Below are positions 35,897 to 48,200 of a stretch of 64,000 nucleotides of DNA, piece by piece. The stretch's first letter is position 1. Each line of letters starts with the position of its first letter. A program made the translations under genes and the position numbers. The stretch is from the NCBI GenBank assembly GCA_028023455.1, contig JAQFVV010012511.1:3536165-3600164 (forward strand), read 5' to 3'. The DNA comes from Epiperipatus broadwayi. Taxonomy: Eukaryota; Onychophora; Udeonychophora; Euonychophora; Peripatidae. The notes beneath the pieces were generated by a model. That model was not told where the DNA came from and made no database searches. It worked only from the letters and a program-made list of their open reading frames with translations.

Positions 35897-37215
35897 TTTC
35901 AATGCTGAACATCATAATCATAACATTGTTATTTTGTTGTGCTGCTGCTTCTTATATAATCTTTCTTTATTATTATAGTTATTGGATGCTGCTCTCTTCT
36001 TTTTATGATATTCTTGTGATTAGTTATGAATCATACCATCTTTTTCTTCCTCTTTGTTGTCACTTTTTAGACTAGGTTAATGTTTGTGGATTAAATCTGT
36101 GTCCATATTGTCTTTATGATCCTCCAAAATGGATATTCAGAGTTGTCTTTAACATGTTTGTATAGGTCTGTATGTTGTGCTATTTTGGTGATGATGTAGT
36201 TCTAGATTGATTGTAATTTATCAATCTATATTTTGGATCATTGCACCATACCTCTTAGACTATTTATGGGATATCATTCTTTGGTAATTGTTAATTAATC
36301 TAATAAACCCAGTTGGAATTTGGAAGCTTGCATATTTTTTCTTGCTGATCTTTTTTGTTTTATCACCAGTTTTTGTATGTAAGGCACTGTTTATCATTTT
36401 ATGATGATATGTTCTACTTCCTTTTATATTAAATCTTCTGATCATCAGTTTTTTTTATGTTTCTCAATTGTACCTCCTTCATGAAAAAATATTTACAGAG
36501 GAGTTGGTTTCTGTAGAGGAATTTCTTTGAATCCTGTGATTTTGTATGACCTTAGGGACATTTAATTGTGGGTGATTGCATTTCTTATTTCCAAAGGTTT
36601 TAAAAGCATTTTGTAATCCATATTATTTTAATTCCATTGAATTATGAGGTCTGGATATTTGATGCCTTTTTTTATTATCCATTGCAGTGATGATTCAGTG
36701 GTCAATATAGGTTTTGCATTTTTGTAATAGTCTTTTCAGGTGTACATATGAATACATCAGCAATGTATCTTTTATAAAGTATATACTGATCTTTCTATAA
36801 GAAGGCTGTGGCTATTTTTTAATTCATTTTGGTCAGTGTTAGATTGCATGTTATTCCATTAGTAGGTAGACCTATTGGCTTTTTCATTCTATAATAATCA
36901 TTATTAAATTTGGCTGTGATGTCATTGTTGATACACTCTGGTACCTTGATGATGAACTGGCTTTTTTAATCTGTTTTTTTCCAATTGGTTTTTGATGACA
37001 TTTATGGCACTGATCCATACAGCTTAGTTATATCAAGTAATGCAAGTCTGTACTCATTCTTGATATGTACCCTTTTTATTGACTGCACCATGTTGAAAGA
37101 TGATTTGACCATGTGTTATGTAATACTTTTGTCTACATATGAATGAACACTTAGTGAAGTGGAATATATTTTTTTTTCTAATTTATAATCTGGACAAGTT
37201 CATGTTCTATACCAA
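35897..37215 (-). pseudogene. Decayed Penelope-like reverse transcriptase (tentative)
   Basis: Minus-strand fragments, in order: RLALLDITKLYGSVP (about 37,030-37,075, resembling the Penelope SFDVxSLFTNVP block), IGLPTNGITCNLTLTKM (about 36,840-36,890, resembling GSPISPxLANxYM), and YILYKRYIADVFI (about 36,750-36,790, resembling LWKRYVDDTF). The gap between the last two blocks, near 37 residues, matches Penelope RTs. Downstream blocks share KTGDKTKK and KHVKDNSEYPF-like residues with a second copy at 37.2-38.3 kb. Several frameshifts and stops. A GIY-YIG endonuclease, usual at the Penelope C-terminus, is not recognisable. A LINE RT cannot be excluded. Confidence 0.45.
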
Positions 37216-38290
37216 GTATCATAATCATAGCATTCTTATTTTGATGTGTTGTTGCTTCTTATATAATCTCTATTATTACAATTATGCAAATGAGCTCATT
37301 TAAATATTCGACTCTGTGAGATAATTGGATACTTTTATCTCACTTGTTTATGATGTTCTTGTGACTAGATATAACCCATGTCTTTTTGACCTCCCACTTT
37401 TGTTCATTGTGTTTTGGGCAAACTAGGTTAATGTTTTGTGAATTGTAGCTGTGACCCTGTTCTCTTTTGTGATCCCTGGAAACTGATCTATAATCAGAAT
37501 TTTCTTTAGTGTGTTTATATAGATATTTCATCATCAATAATAGTCTGTCCAATAGACAGGTCCAGAGAGTAGTCACTACATCAGTTCATCCATTCTTCCA
37601 TTCCATTCTCTTCCTTGCCCACTTCCTCAATTCCACATAACCCCTTCCATCTCGTATATCATCCAATAATGTCAATCTCTTCCGTCCTTTCTTTTTATTT
37701 CCACTCACCATTTCTTCCAAAACATCTTTCATTAAACTATAATCTTTTCTTAGATATTTATGTTGTGTTATTTTGATAGTCATATTCTGGTTGTGCATCC
37801 TGTGGCATTGCACTGCACCTCATATATTTTTTATGGGATATCATTCTTTGGTAACTGTCCTTGATGTTGTTAATTAGTTTATTGAGGCTAGCTGGATTTC
37901 AAAAACTCATATTGTATTTTTTTGTTTGATCATCCAGTTTTGGTATGTAAGGCATGCTTATTCACTGTTTGTTATCATTTTGTGGTCTTATATTCTGTCT
38001 CATTTTTATATCATATTTTCTCATTTATTTAATTTCACAGTTATACCCTAGACTGCATATGTCTTTCATATATTCATTGACATTTTATCTTCTACGTATT
38101 TCATATTTGCAAAGGTGATGGTTTCTGTAGAGGAATGCTTTGAATCCTGCAGGCTTATGTTATTTTGGAATATTAATTGTTGGTAGATTGCACCTTTTAT
38201 TTCCAAAGCTTTTATAAGCATTTATGATCCAGGTTGTCTTTATCCCTTTGGAATATGAGGTATAGATATTTGATGTCTTTTGTGACACGT
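37203..38290 (-). mobile_element. Second, partial copy of the Penelope-like element in direct repeat
   Basis: ATCATAATCATA(G/A)CATT and GCTTCTTATATAATCT at 37,215-37,270 repeat the 35,908-35,960 sequence, and correspondence continues to about 38,290 with a period near 1.31 kb. The minus strand again reads LTYQNW, QLASIN, then ENSDYRSVSRDHKREQ and SQNINLVCPKHN. It is interrupted at about 37,560-37,830 by an unrelated LINE scrap. Head-to-tail partial tandem copies are characteristic of Penelope-like elements. Confidence 0.5.
37586..37813 (-). pseudogene. LINE C-terminal fragment (RTE/CR1-like) inserted in the Penelope-like copy
   Basis: The minus-strand frame reads KDVLEEMVSGNKKKGRKRLT, LLDDIRDGRGYVELRKWARK and RMEWKNG before a stop. 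The GKxGRGRxxxxxLDDI..GY.EL...A.DRxxW pattern is the usual C-terminus of endonuclease-reverse transcriptase LINEs. Only about 75 codons remain, open throughout, so it is younger than its host copy. Confidence 0.7.
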
Positions 38291-39127
38291 TTTTCTGAAA
38301 CAGACTGCATAAAGAGAACTACCCCCTGCATCTAGTGTGAATTTGATGTAAATTATTATAGATTTACAAGCACTATAGCAGAATGGCTAAAAAGCCATCT
38401 GAAAGAAGACCCTTTGATTCTTTTGAAAGCCTTAAAGGAACTGAATAGGACAAATTCCTAATGTCTACTCCATATATTCTTGCTGTTGCAGCTGTTATTA
38501 CTATATAATTATTTGTGTAATGTACAAACATGGATGGGCTGTTTGCCAAACATGCATTAGCTAGCATGGTAAGTTTATTGACTTTGTACCTCTGAGTTTA
38601 AAATCAAGAAACATCATAGTGTTTTTTCTCAGTTGCCTGATAGTTTTTAACTGAAATATTAGTTGAGTTTTCTTGAAGGCATAATGAATATGGGTGTGAA
38701 TGAAAACAATTTTTTTCTAATAAATATTCACAATCATGACAGACAAAAGATTTATTTCCAGGAGGCTGTAAAGTTGCCAACTGAGGCAATGGGTTGATGG
38801 CCGAAGAGGAAGATTGCTAAAAATCCCCCTGATTGGGGACTCAGGCTGTCATTTGATGATTATCTTTTATTTAAATACTTACAACTGCACATTAATTTCA
38901 AGTGAAGGAAGATTGTGAGAATTGGAAAAAGAACTGTATCTTATTAAATGGGACATTATTGCACTTTGTGAAGTTAAAAGAAAAGGTGAAGAGACATTTG
39001 ATTTAAAAAATGGACATGTACTGTACTACAAAGGCACAAATATTGGAAGTACAAGTGGAGTAAGATTGATTATAAATAACAAGTGGAGATTGATGGTGTA
39101 TATTGGACAGAATGGCAAGATTAGTTA

Positions 39128-39668
39128 TTCAACTTAGAGAGGTTTGCCTGTTTAATAACAGTTATGAGCAAGCATAAGAAATGATGATCATATGAGGTTT
39201 AGTGGTTTAATACCAATCCTGTCTAATAGGATAGTGGTGGCTATAGTTATTAAAGAAGCAAAGACACCAAAAGGTATGGGTACTGAACTGAGTTCAAACC
39301 TATATGACTATATAAGGTAATGAGTTTGGATTGAAAATATTATTATGTTTTCAATTTTAGATTCATAGTTTTGTAGTAAAGTAGAGATAAAAGGTGGCTG
39401 CTGGATGGTTGCATTAGATCCTAAGATCTAGGTGCAGTGCTCTCAGATCCAAAGCTCCTCACTGTCGAAAGCCATAAGCTAGAAACTAGTCTGGAGATAT
39501 TGGATGAGTAAGCTAGATAGGGATTTTATACATAAACCTTCTGGTGTCCATTGATTACTCTGGCTTGCCCTGAGTGGCACTACTGTATAGAGAGTTTTGC
39601 CTGTTTTAATAACAGTTATGAGCTAGCATAAGAAATGGTGATCATGTGATGTTTAGTGGTTCAATTTA
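39128..39668 (+). mobile_element. Family 2 hammerhead element inserted in RTE copy 3
   Basis: Element 39,137-39,659 lies between TTCAACTTA (39,128-39,136) and TTCAATTTA (39,660-39,668), a probable diverged 9-bp duplication. The RTE frame resumes on the far side. It has 70-bp terminal direct repeats: GAGAG(G/T)TTTGCCTG starts at 39,137 and 39,590 (period 453 bp). One hammerhead motif is internal. The unit matches the 10 and 16 kb copies in order and length. It is not coding. Confidence 0.85.
39447..39505 (+). ncRNA. Hammerhead motif with A6 to T change
   Basis: Outer ATCCAA/TTGGAT is perfect and inner TCCTCA/TGGAGA pairs fully apart from wobble. The core reads CTGTCGA (A6 lost), stem II is AGC/GCT with loop CATAA, and GAAAC, ACTAGT and GTC are intact. 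AGC/GCT here against GGC/GCC at 10 kb is a compensatory change that supports stem II. Confidence 0.75.
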
Positions 39669-42162
39669 ATAGTAGATACCAAATGCAGATAATTCAAAGT
39701 TTATGCCCCAACAAGTTCTTATAGTGATGAAGTAGGATTTTTATATGGATGTACAATAGACTTTTGATCAGATTAAAACAATATTTAAAATTGTTATGGG
39801 AGACTTTAATGCTAGAATTGGCCAACAATTGAAAGATGAAAATAACGAAAGTAAATTTGGTTATAGTGATAGAAATGAGAGAAGACATAACTTGAGGAAA
39901 AAGAAAAACTTTATATTATGATTTTTTTTTTCTTGAGAAAAGTGTTAAATAGAAATGGACATGGAACATCCAATGAAGATATAACAGAATTTGATTATAT
40001 TTTGACTAACAGAAAATACATATTTCAAAATTGTAATGTTAATACAAAATTAGTGAGACAAAAATTATTAAGAAAAACAATATTCACAGTTGATATTTAT
40101 AATGTTCAAAAATATTGTAATGAATTTAAATCAGAACTTGCAAGTTTTCATATAATAACAGATTTTAAACATGATTCAGATCTGAATGAAATCAATAGGA
40201 AAAATAACTGATAACATTTTTGAAAACTGTAACAAAGATAGCTAGTAGAACAAAGCAGCAATTGACCAGTAAAATTTCTACTGAGACTAGAGGATTTATG
40301 AAAGGAAAGAAGGTATATGAAAATATATAAAAATGATGTATTAAGAAGGATTGAAATCTTAACTTTTGTAAAATGGTGCCAAGAAAATTGATAATGATAT
40401 AAGAAACTTGTTAACTAGTAATGAAAGCTATAGAGGAGAATAAAAAGTCTCACGAATGTAAATAACATTTTGGTATTGGTAGGAAACTTATTTCTGCATA
40501 AGAAAACAAGATGAACCTATTATTAAAAAAAGAAATGACATCATGAAATGTGTAGGTGTTCTATCAAGGGTAATAAAGAACAATGGAATCTTATGGATTG
40601 CCCAGGTTTTAAAATGAAGAAGAGAGGCATACAATTAAATTTATGAAGAAGGGAAAAGCTCCAGGTATTGATGGAATTATAATCAATATATTAAAGAAGT
40701 AGATGAAGAAATAAGAAACATTTTGGCAAAGATATATACCAAATGTGTAAATGTTAAAAATGTAACAGATGATTGGAAAAATGCCACATTAATATTAATA
40801 TTTAAAAAAGGTGATAAAGAGGATATTAGAAATTATAGATCTGTCTGGCTTTTATTAATTCTAAACAAAATTTTTACCTATAGAATTACAACTCAGCTAC
40901 AGCAAACTTTAGATTTCAACCAAACAAAAGAACAATGGTTTTAGTATAGTGGACCATATCCAAGTATTGAGAGAAATTATAGAATGATTTGTCATTATGA
41001 TTTGAATTTGTAGATTATGAAAAGACATTTGGTACTATGAGCATTTCTTTAGTGATTAAAGCATTGGTTCATCAAAGTATAGACCCAGAATATTATCACA
41101 TTATGAAGAATATGAAAAAAAATGTAACAACAGCAATTAGATTGCATAATGATGCTAGAAAGATTAATGTTGAGGAAGATATATGAGAGGGTGACTTCAT
41201 ATCTCCAAAACTTTTTACAGCAATATATTTTGTGGATTAAAATGGGAAGCTAAAGAAATAAAAGTAAATGGGAGTATTTGTCATCTAGAGTTTAAAGATG
41301 ATAATGCTTCAGAACTTCAGGATATGTTGCAAGAGTTATCAGAAGTAAACATTAAAAAGTCTAAAGTTATGGTCAATGGATTTTCTCAAAATATGAACAT
41401 AAAGATTGATAATCATAAGTTAGAAGTTAACAACTATAAATACATTGGTCAGACTATTACTACAGATGGAAACATACAAAATTAATTATAGAATTAAAAC
41501 TTGGTTGGAATGCTTTTGGTAGAAATAATATTAAAAGGAAATATGCCTATGTGTTTGAAAAGGAAGGTTTTTATAAATGCGTTTTACCAGTTTTTACTTA
41601 CGGGTCTGAGACTTGGACACTTAATAGGAGAGGAATACTGAGACTGCAGACTACTCAAAGAAGTATGGAGAGATACCTTAGCAGTAACAAGAAAAGGTTG
41701 AAATGCAATATATGGGTACAAAAACAAACAGGTGCTACTGATATCATTGAAAGGATTAAAAGATTGAAAGTGGAATTGGGCTGGACATATTACTAGAAGA
41801 GATGATAATAGATGGGCAATTGAAATATTAAACCGGATTCTAAGAGATTGTAAAAGACCCAGAAAGAGACCACATGTGAGATGGATGGATGAAATAAGGG
41901 GGTATGCAGGGGTGATGTGGAGAAGAGATGCTAGAGATTGGAGAAGTTGGATTGGACTTGGAGAGACCATTATCCTGAAGTTAATTGATAATGGTTAAAA
42001 ATGATGATGATGAAATCATTATCCATTGCATATATAGCTCTGGAGTGTATATGAAATTTCAATGCTAGGATTTCCAAAACTGGAATTGTTTCAAAGATCT
42101 TGTGCTCATAGTCTGACACTAATCACTACCCTATATATCTATATGCTAGCACTATACTATAC

Positions 42163-45100
42163 ATATAATGTTTTTTTAATCTTTGTTTTATATAAACAAA
42201 TATAAACTTTTTTCTTTATTTATATTCCCCCCATCGAGAGCATAAGAAAAACAATAGTGTAGGAAATATCTCTACTACTATTTTCAACATGATGGCTACC
42301 ATTTTCGGGCCGTATATTCAATTGGGTGGTATACCACAAGGGAATGAGAATCCAATGCACCTCCCCATAAAAAACCAATACATCCATCCACCAGCATTGA
42401 TTTGACTACAAAACCCTTAGCCCAAAATTAACCCTACTTAAAACATCATAATCTTAATGAATCTATGCAGCTATGTACACCTAATTTTACATTTATTAAT
42501 TTAATTTAACGAGGATGAAAATGACATCGGCAAACATTTTATACATAAAATATTTAATAAATAATTTAGAATTTAATTTAATTGTCAGATAAGAGATTTT
42601 CTTTAGGAGAAATAAATAAAGTTCAGGTTTAGTTATTATTAAAATGGAAAGTTCGTATTTACTTAGGTTTAATAGTTCACAGTTCAAATTTCATTTAAAA
42701 GTTCATACTTTTGTTTTATTTAGGGGGATCTTCCATTCTGCAGCAGGTTTGTTGAATGTTATTTTATGTTCTTTGATGCGCTACAGGTCCAATTCAAAAT
42801 GTTGTCTATCATCGATTAATAGATCTTTCCTATTGGAGACAAATCCGTTGTTATTCTTCGGGAGCTGCTACTCTGGAGGCCGCCTCAGTCAGAGCAACTG
42901 AGGGAATGAAGGCTACTGCATGGCCCCTACTATGTAGAGGTCCACAATGCAGGTACAAAATATTTTTAATTAAATAATCCAAAAGTAATCTAATTATTTG
43001 TTTTATATTATTTCGAATCCCTTAATACCAAATTACAGGATCGATCTCTCATAGCTGAGCACGGTTCTCATTGGTGATGATGGTTTTTTTTTCTCTCTGG
43101 ACTATGTGTTTGTAGGCATCTTTATTGGTTAATTTGTTTTAGAGCAGGAAACACCAACATTTTCTTATCACTAGTAATTTTTAATTTCTCTTATCTGACT
43201 TACAATCTGTTTGCCTTTACATTTCAATAGAAATTAATTTCTATCCTACTATAGTTTAAAAATAACTTAAGTTTTCATTATTTTTTTTTACTTTCCTTAA
43301 AATAATCTTTTGTTTTTAGATTTTTAACTTTTCTTTATCACTTTTATTTCTAAATAATTATTTAATCAGTTTACCATTTATGCATTTTATATATATGTGC
43401 ATTTTTTTTTTTAATATCAATTTAAATAAATTTTATTTATTGATCTTTTTTTATATTTTCATTTGAGAGTGATGTAGTGGCATCTTTTTTTTGACTAACC
43501 AATAAAGATGCATATGAACATACAGTGCAGAGAGAAAAATCATCATCACCAATGAGAAACACACTAAGCCATGAGAGATCAATCATGCAATTTTGGTGAT
43601 AAGGGATATGAAATAATATAAGACAATGAATTAGATTACTTTTGGATTATTTGATTAAAATATTTTTGTTCTTGGGTTACGGACCTCCACGATGTATGGT
43701 CACACAATACACTTCATTCCCTCAGTTGCGCTGACTGAGGTGGCCTCCAGAGTAGCAGTTCCCAAGGAATAACAATGGATTCATCTCCATTAGCAAAGAT
43801 CTAATCAATGATGGACAAAATTTTGAACTGGATGTGTAGCACATCAAAGACCATAGAGATGACATTCAACAAACCTTCTGCAGTCCGGAGGATCCCCAAA
43901 ATAAAAGAGAAGTATGATCTTTTAAATGAAATTTGAACTGTGAACTATTTAACCTAAGAAAATACGAACTTTCCATTTTAATAATAACTAAACCTGAACA
44001 TTATTTATTTCTATTAAAGAAAATCAATTATCTGACAATTAAATTAAATTCTAAATTATTTATTAAATATTTTATGCTTAACATGTTTACCATTGTCATT
44101 TCCATCCTCATTAAATTAAATTAATAAATGTAAAGTCAGTTGTAAATAGCTGCATAGACTTGTTAAGATTATGTTGGTTTAAGTAAGCTTAATTTTGAGC
44201 TAATGGTTTCATAATTGAATTGATGCTGGGGGTGGATGTAGGGTGTTTTATGTCAATGTAATCTGAGGAGGTACATTGGATTCTCATTCCCTTGTGCCAC
44301 ATTAGTATACAGGGTATATCCAATTGAATGCATGGCCCAAAAATGATAACCATCATGTTGCAAATGGTAATAGAGATATTTTCTATGCCATTGTTTTTCT
44401 TATGCTCTGGATGGGGACTATAAGTCAGCAAGGACTGCTCTTCCCCTAATATAAAACATTTCCCCCCAAATATATGCAGGTGATTCCTTCACCAGACAGA
44501 CACACATTCATGTAATGGATGAGGATCATTATGTTTCTTTAATAATATCAGATTGCAGGTGTAAATTTCTGTAATCATGATTTTTCTTATGCTAACGTTC
44601 TCATTTTGTATTGATCACATCGATATATCAATAAACTATATTGTTGGTTTGGACACAAACTTTTGACCTGGAGGTAAAATATTTGAGTCTTTTAAATGTG
44701 TGTTCTATGTAGTATAGTTGCGCTTAACAAAATATGAAAATAGTATTAAAATATATAAAATTTCATCCATCTGCATATTTTAGATAAATATGAATTAAAT
44801 CTATTCAATAATAAATGTTAAACTTAAATCCTCAAATTTTGTTTGATATTATATGTGCGTAATAAAAGTCTCATTAGTTCTGGCAGTGACTTATTTTATT
44901 ATCTTTATTAATTCTATTTTGAAATCAATGATTAAAAAGTTATGAGTTTGAAATGTTATACTATAAAGCTCAGCTTCTCCATGAACTATCGACTAGCGCT
45001 ATTGTCAAATAAAAGTTGAACTTTGCCTGTATATGTTTGCCTTCTTTATAAATTTTTCTATGTTCAAATAACTTAACCCTAGTGGCACCCTGGTAAGGCA

Positions 45101-45204
45101 GATAGGGCTAGAGAGGGCTGTGGTTATTATAATATAGTTTTTTTTTTAAATCTTTGTTTTATATATGTAAATATAAACTTTTTTTTTATTTCCATCGGAA
45201 AAGA
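42163..45204. repeat. Direct repeat pair flanking the 42-44 kb palindrome
   Basis: AAATCTTTGTTTTATATA and TAAATATAAACTTTTTTT followed by CCATCG occur at about 42,163-42,236 and 45,134-45,204. The left copy abuts the palindrome start. The right copy lies about 0.7 kb beyond its end. Confidence 0.5.
42237..44407. mobile_element. Large foldback element with arms of about 0.9 kb
   Basis: The left arm 42,237-43,131 (from AGAGCATAAGAAAAACAAT) and right arm 43,496-44,407 (ending ATTGTTTTTCTTATGCTCT) are inverted copies along their length with small indels, around a spacer of about 365 bp that is T-rich. Shared blocks include AGTTCACAGTTCAAATTTCATTT, TCAGTTGC and ACCAATAAAGATGC. Neither arm has a coding frame longer than short shadows. 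Consistent with a non-autonomous foldback DNA element. The ends AGAGCATAAG are not assigned to a superfamily. Confidence 0.8.
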
Positions 45205-48200
45205 TGCTTTTTTAAAAATAATCAGACTTATGAGGTGTGTGTATTTAATGAATTTGGAAAATTATTACAATCTTAATAAACTTAAAATTTTGAATCTTCT
45301 TTATTATTGTTAAAAAAAAATCTGGTTGTAATATTTAGTTCAATGATTTAAGTTTTTACGTTTGCACACTTACTCAATATATGCTAGTGAGAAAGTGCTT
45401 GGATCTTTTTTCAAAATGCATATAATACTATCTCTGAATCAACATGACAAAAAGTTTAAGACCCTAGACGATCTGGATAGTGAATTATGACCTAAAATGC
45501 AACTATCATAGCTTGAAGGAGCAATGTGGTAATATTAAATTTTGTTTTAAATTGTACAAAATTGCTACTTAAATATTTGAAATTATTCAATTTATATATT
45601 GCAATGAAACCAAAGTCACAAGTATATTTTTAAATAGTTTACAAGATTTCATAACAACAGGGAGAGAATTGAAGACAATTTATGAAGATATGAAATGCAT
45701 TGTCATATTTCATGTCATAATTCATAATCCCGACATGTTAATCTCTTAAAGTTGTTGTGTTAAATTGCTAAATTATATTGCTACATATTCTTCTATTGAT
45801 TCAGAGATAAACTTGCAGGCAGCTTAGAGAAAAAAATCAATCATGTTTTCATTGTGTCAATACATATTAAAAGTCTTCTTGGAAAAACAATTAGCCCATT
45901 TGCCTGCCATTCTTATAAATCTAGGGTTCAAATCTGTGTCAGGTGTACATTATTTTTTTGATCAAGGTTAGGATTTTTATTTGATGTATATGACTCAAAG
46001 TAATAAAAGTTAGCCATTCAGTAGTGGGCAATATCTAAGCTATTCTTAGCTTGAAGATAAACACCCCAGATTAATCTGGAATGATTAAATGAGTATTGAT
46101 GGGTGTATGAAATATTATAATATAGTATGGTATTTTCTTCACTACAACTAAGGGGGGTGTCATGCTTTTATGGGTGCTGAGCCTTTGGTTATTTTTAACT
46201 TAAGCACCGTACAGATGCAAGTGTTTAACCAAGACTAAATTTCCTTCTCACTAATTGTCTACCATCACTGAAAGAACCTCATGTAACACATTTTCTTGTG
46301 ATCTCACAATATAATAATGTTTTAGTGCAACAAAGTGAATCTAGTTAATATTTTAATGTCATTAGCATAAAATTCTCCCCCCCCCCCAGTTATCTCGAGC
46401 TTGTAATCACTTTAGTGCGTTAGTGCAGTATTTCTCAATGAATGGACATCTAGCTATTATTAGGATTGACAGGATGAATTTTGATGTCCTGACTATAAAA
46501 TAAAAAAAATATGACTTGTAGCTTTCACTACTGATACATTGGGTTTATAATTTAATTTGCCTTTACACTATCTCTTGTGATTGCATGTTTATTACACAAT
46601 TTTTATTTTGGAATATATTCGTTTTTATTTTTAAGTTGGCGATTTATAGGAAATATACAGTGATGAAGTGAAAGAGTCTGGAATTCGTAGTTTATGAATC
46701 ACGGCTCCAGCTGACGCTTCTGTCGCTTGTTCTTTTATTTTTATTAGAAAAGTAATTTCGAAAAATAAAAATTTTATTTCTTGAAGTGTTTATTTTAAAA
46801 GGAAATATGGATTTTGATGTTGGATAAATAAATGGAAATCCAGTGATAATTTTTGTATTTCGTGTATTATAGAAAAACGATTATTCTTTTTAACAAAAAA
46901 GAAAAACGATTGTTATTAAATTTTAAACTTTTTATAAATTATTTAAGATAAATTTTGTATTATTAGATATTGATTTTTACGTTTAGTTTGTAATTTGTTT
47001 CTAGTTAAAATAGGTGAAAGTTGAAATCTAACTTTTTATTTTTTTAATTGAAGCATTTTGTAAAGATCTGCCTCAAAATTGCTTCAAACCGTTCCTTGTC
47101 TTAAAAATTTGATATTTGGACGATTTAATTACTCGGGGTGATTTTGAATGACGCCAATTTGAGAGCAGTTTAGTCTGAGACTTGAGCCTGCCCAATTAAA
47201 CTGGTTGTAAACTCTTCTCAGCTTTCTTGATCTTTTTAAAACTTTGTTTATTAACATTTATTTTTTTTTAAAGCTAGTATATAATATTTACATTTTGAGA
47301 AGTTTTTTAAGCTTTATTAATTATTGTTTTAGTACTATTATAGTATTGCTCGCTCTTATGTAAATTTATCTGTCTGAATTATATGTAAAAGCTTAAATAT
47401 ATGCAAATCGATCTGATTTAATATACTTATCACTACATTTTGATCTTTTTGGCAAGTTTTCATCGGATGGATTTTTCACCTACCATTTTTTAATTAATTA
47501 ACAAAAAATAAATCGATAAACACACACACACGAAGAGCCAAAAGGTTCACAAATTGGAAATTGTTACTTGCACTTACATCAACTCAACATGGATAGTGAG
47601 TGACTTAGAGATTAATTAAGTCAAGATGCTATGTGTGGAATATATTTCTTTACTAAATATAAATTTTTTATGAGATATAATGAAACTTGAATTTACGTAA
47701 GTCTTTCGGCCGCATTGTTTTCTATTTGATATTATTCTTCATATTTTTTCTGTTGCACCGACACTCCCTAAATTTGTTTGTAACAGTTCTTGTTGATTGC
47801 ATTGTAATATCCAAACTCATGCCTCTCGAATTGTCTTGAGGCACAAATAAAGGCATTTGAAAGTAAAATAACTTTTTTCGAAACAAAATCTTAAACTTGA
47901 AAATAGAATAATTAAAAAAGATTTTCTACTAATGTAGAGTGCCTATGAATGACATGCTATTATATATCATAAAAATCGTGTAAACTGAAAGAGACCGGCC
48001 ATATCGCGAGAGATAAGAATGCAATTAACAAGAAAGAGTTTTACATTCCCCTGTCTAAAAAATGGCCTACTTAAACTAATAATTAGCCATTTAATTATGC
48101 TAATCATCCATTCACAGTTTTTAAAAATAAACCCTGAAATCTTCTTTCCTATGTCAATTGCCATGACTATGACTAATATTACTTAGTCGAAAGTGCACTA

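Larger units (their letters stand above)
38310..42022 (+). mobile_element. RTE-type LINE, copy 3, best preserved, interrupted by a hammerhead element
   Basis: The 5' region shares LINE copy 1 sequence from about 38,370. Endonuclease start WDIIALCEVKRKGEETFDLK (about 38,944-39,003) continues to NGKISYST, then the family 2 element is inserted at 39,137-39,659. It resumes with VMGDFNARIGQ-like residues (about 39,795-39,825) and FDYILTNRKYIFQNCNV (about 39,990-40,040). The RT has KKGKAPGIDGI (about 40,645), WKNATLILIFKKGDKEDIRN (about 40,769-40,830), GFSIVDHIQVLREI and SISLVIKALVHQ. The tail has CVLPVFTYGSETWTLNRRGI (about 41,578-41,640), DIIERIKRLK and RPRKRPHVRWMDEIRGYAGV (about 41,855-41,915). 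It ends in an ATGATGATGATG-type tail, as RTE elements often do. Frameshifts make it inactive. Confidence 0.9.

Noticed and set aside
41584-41970. Longest open frame in the window (128 codons, minus strand)
   Set aside because: It is antisense to the C-terminal part of RTE copy 3, which reads as a known LINE tail on the plus strand.
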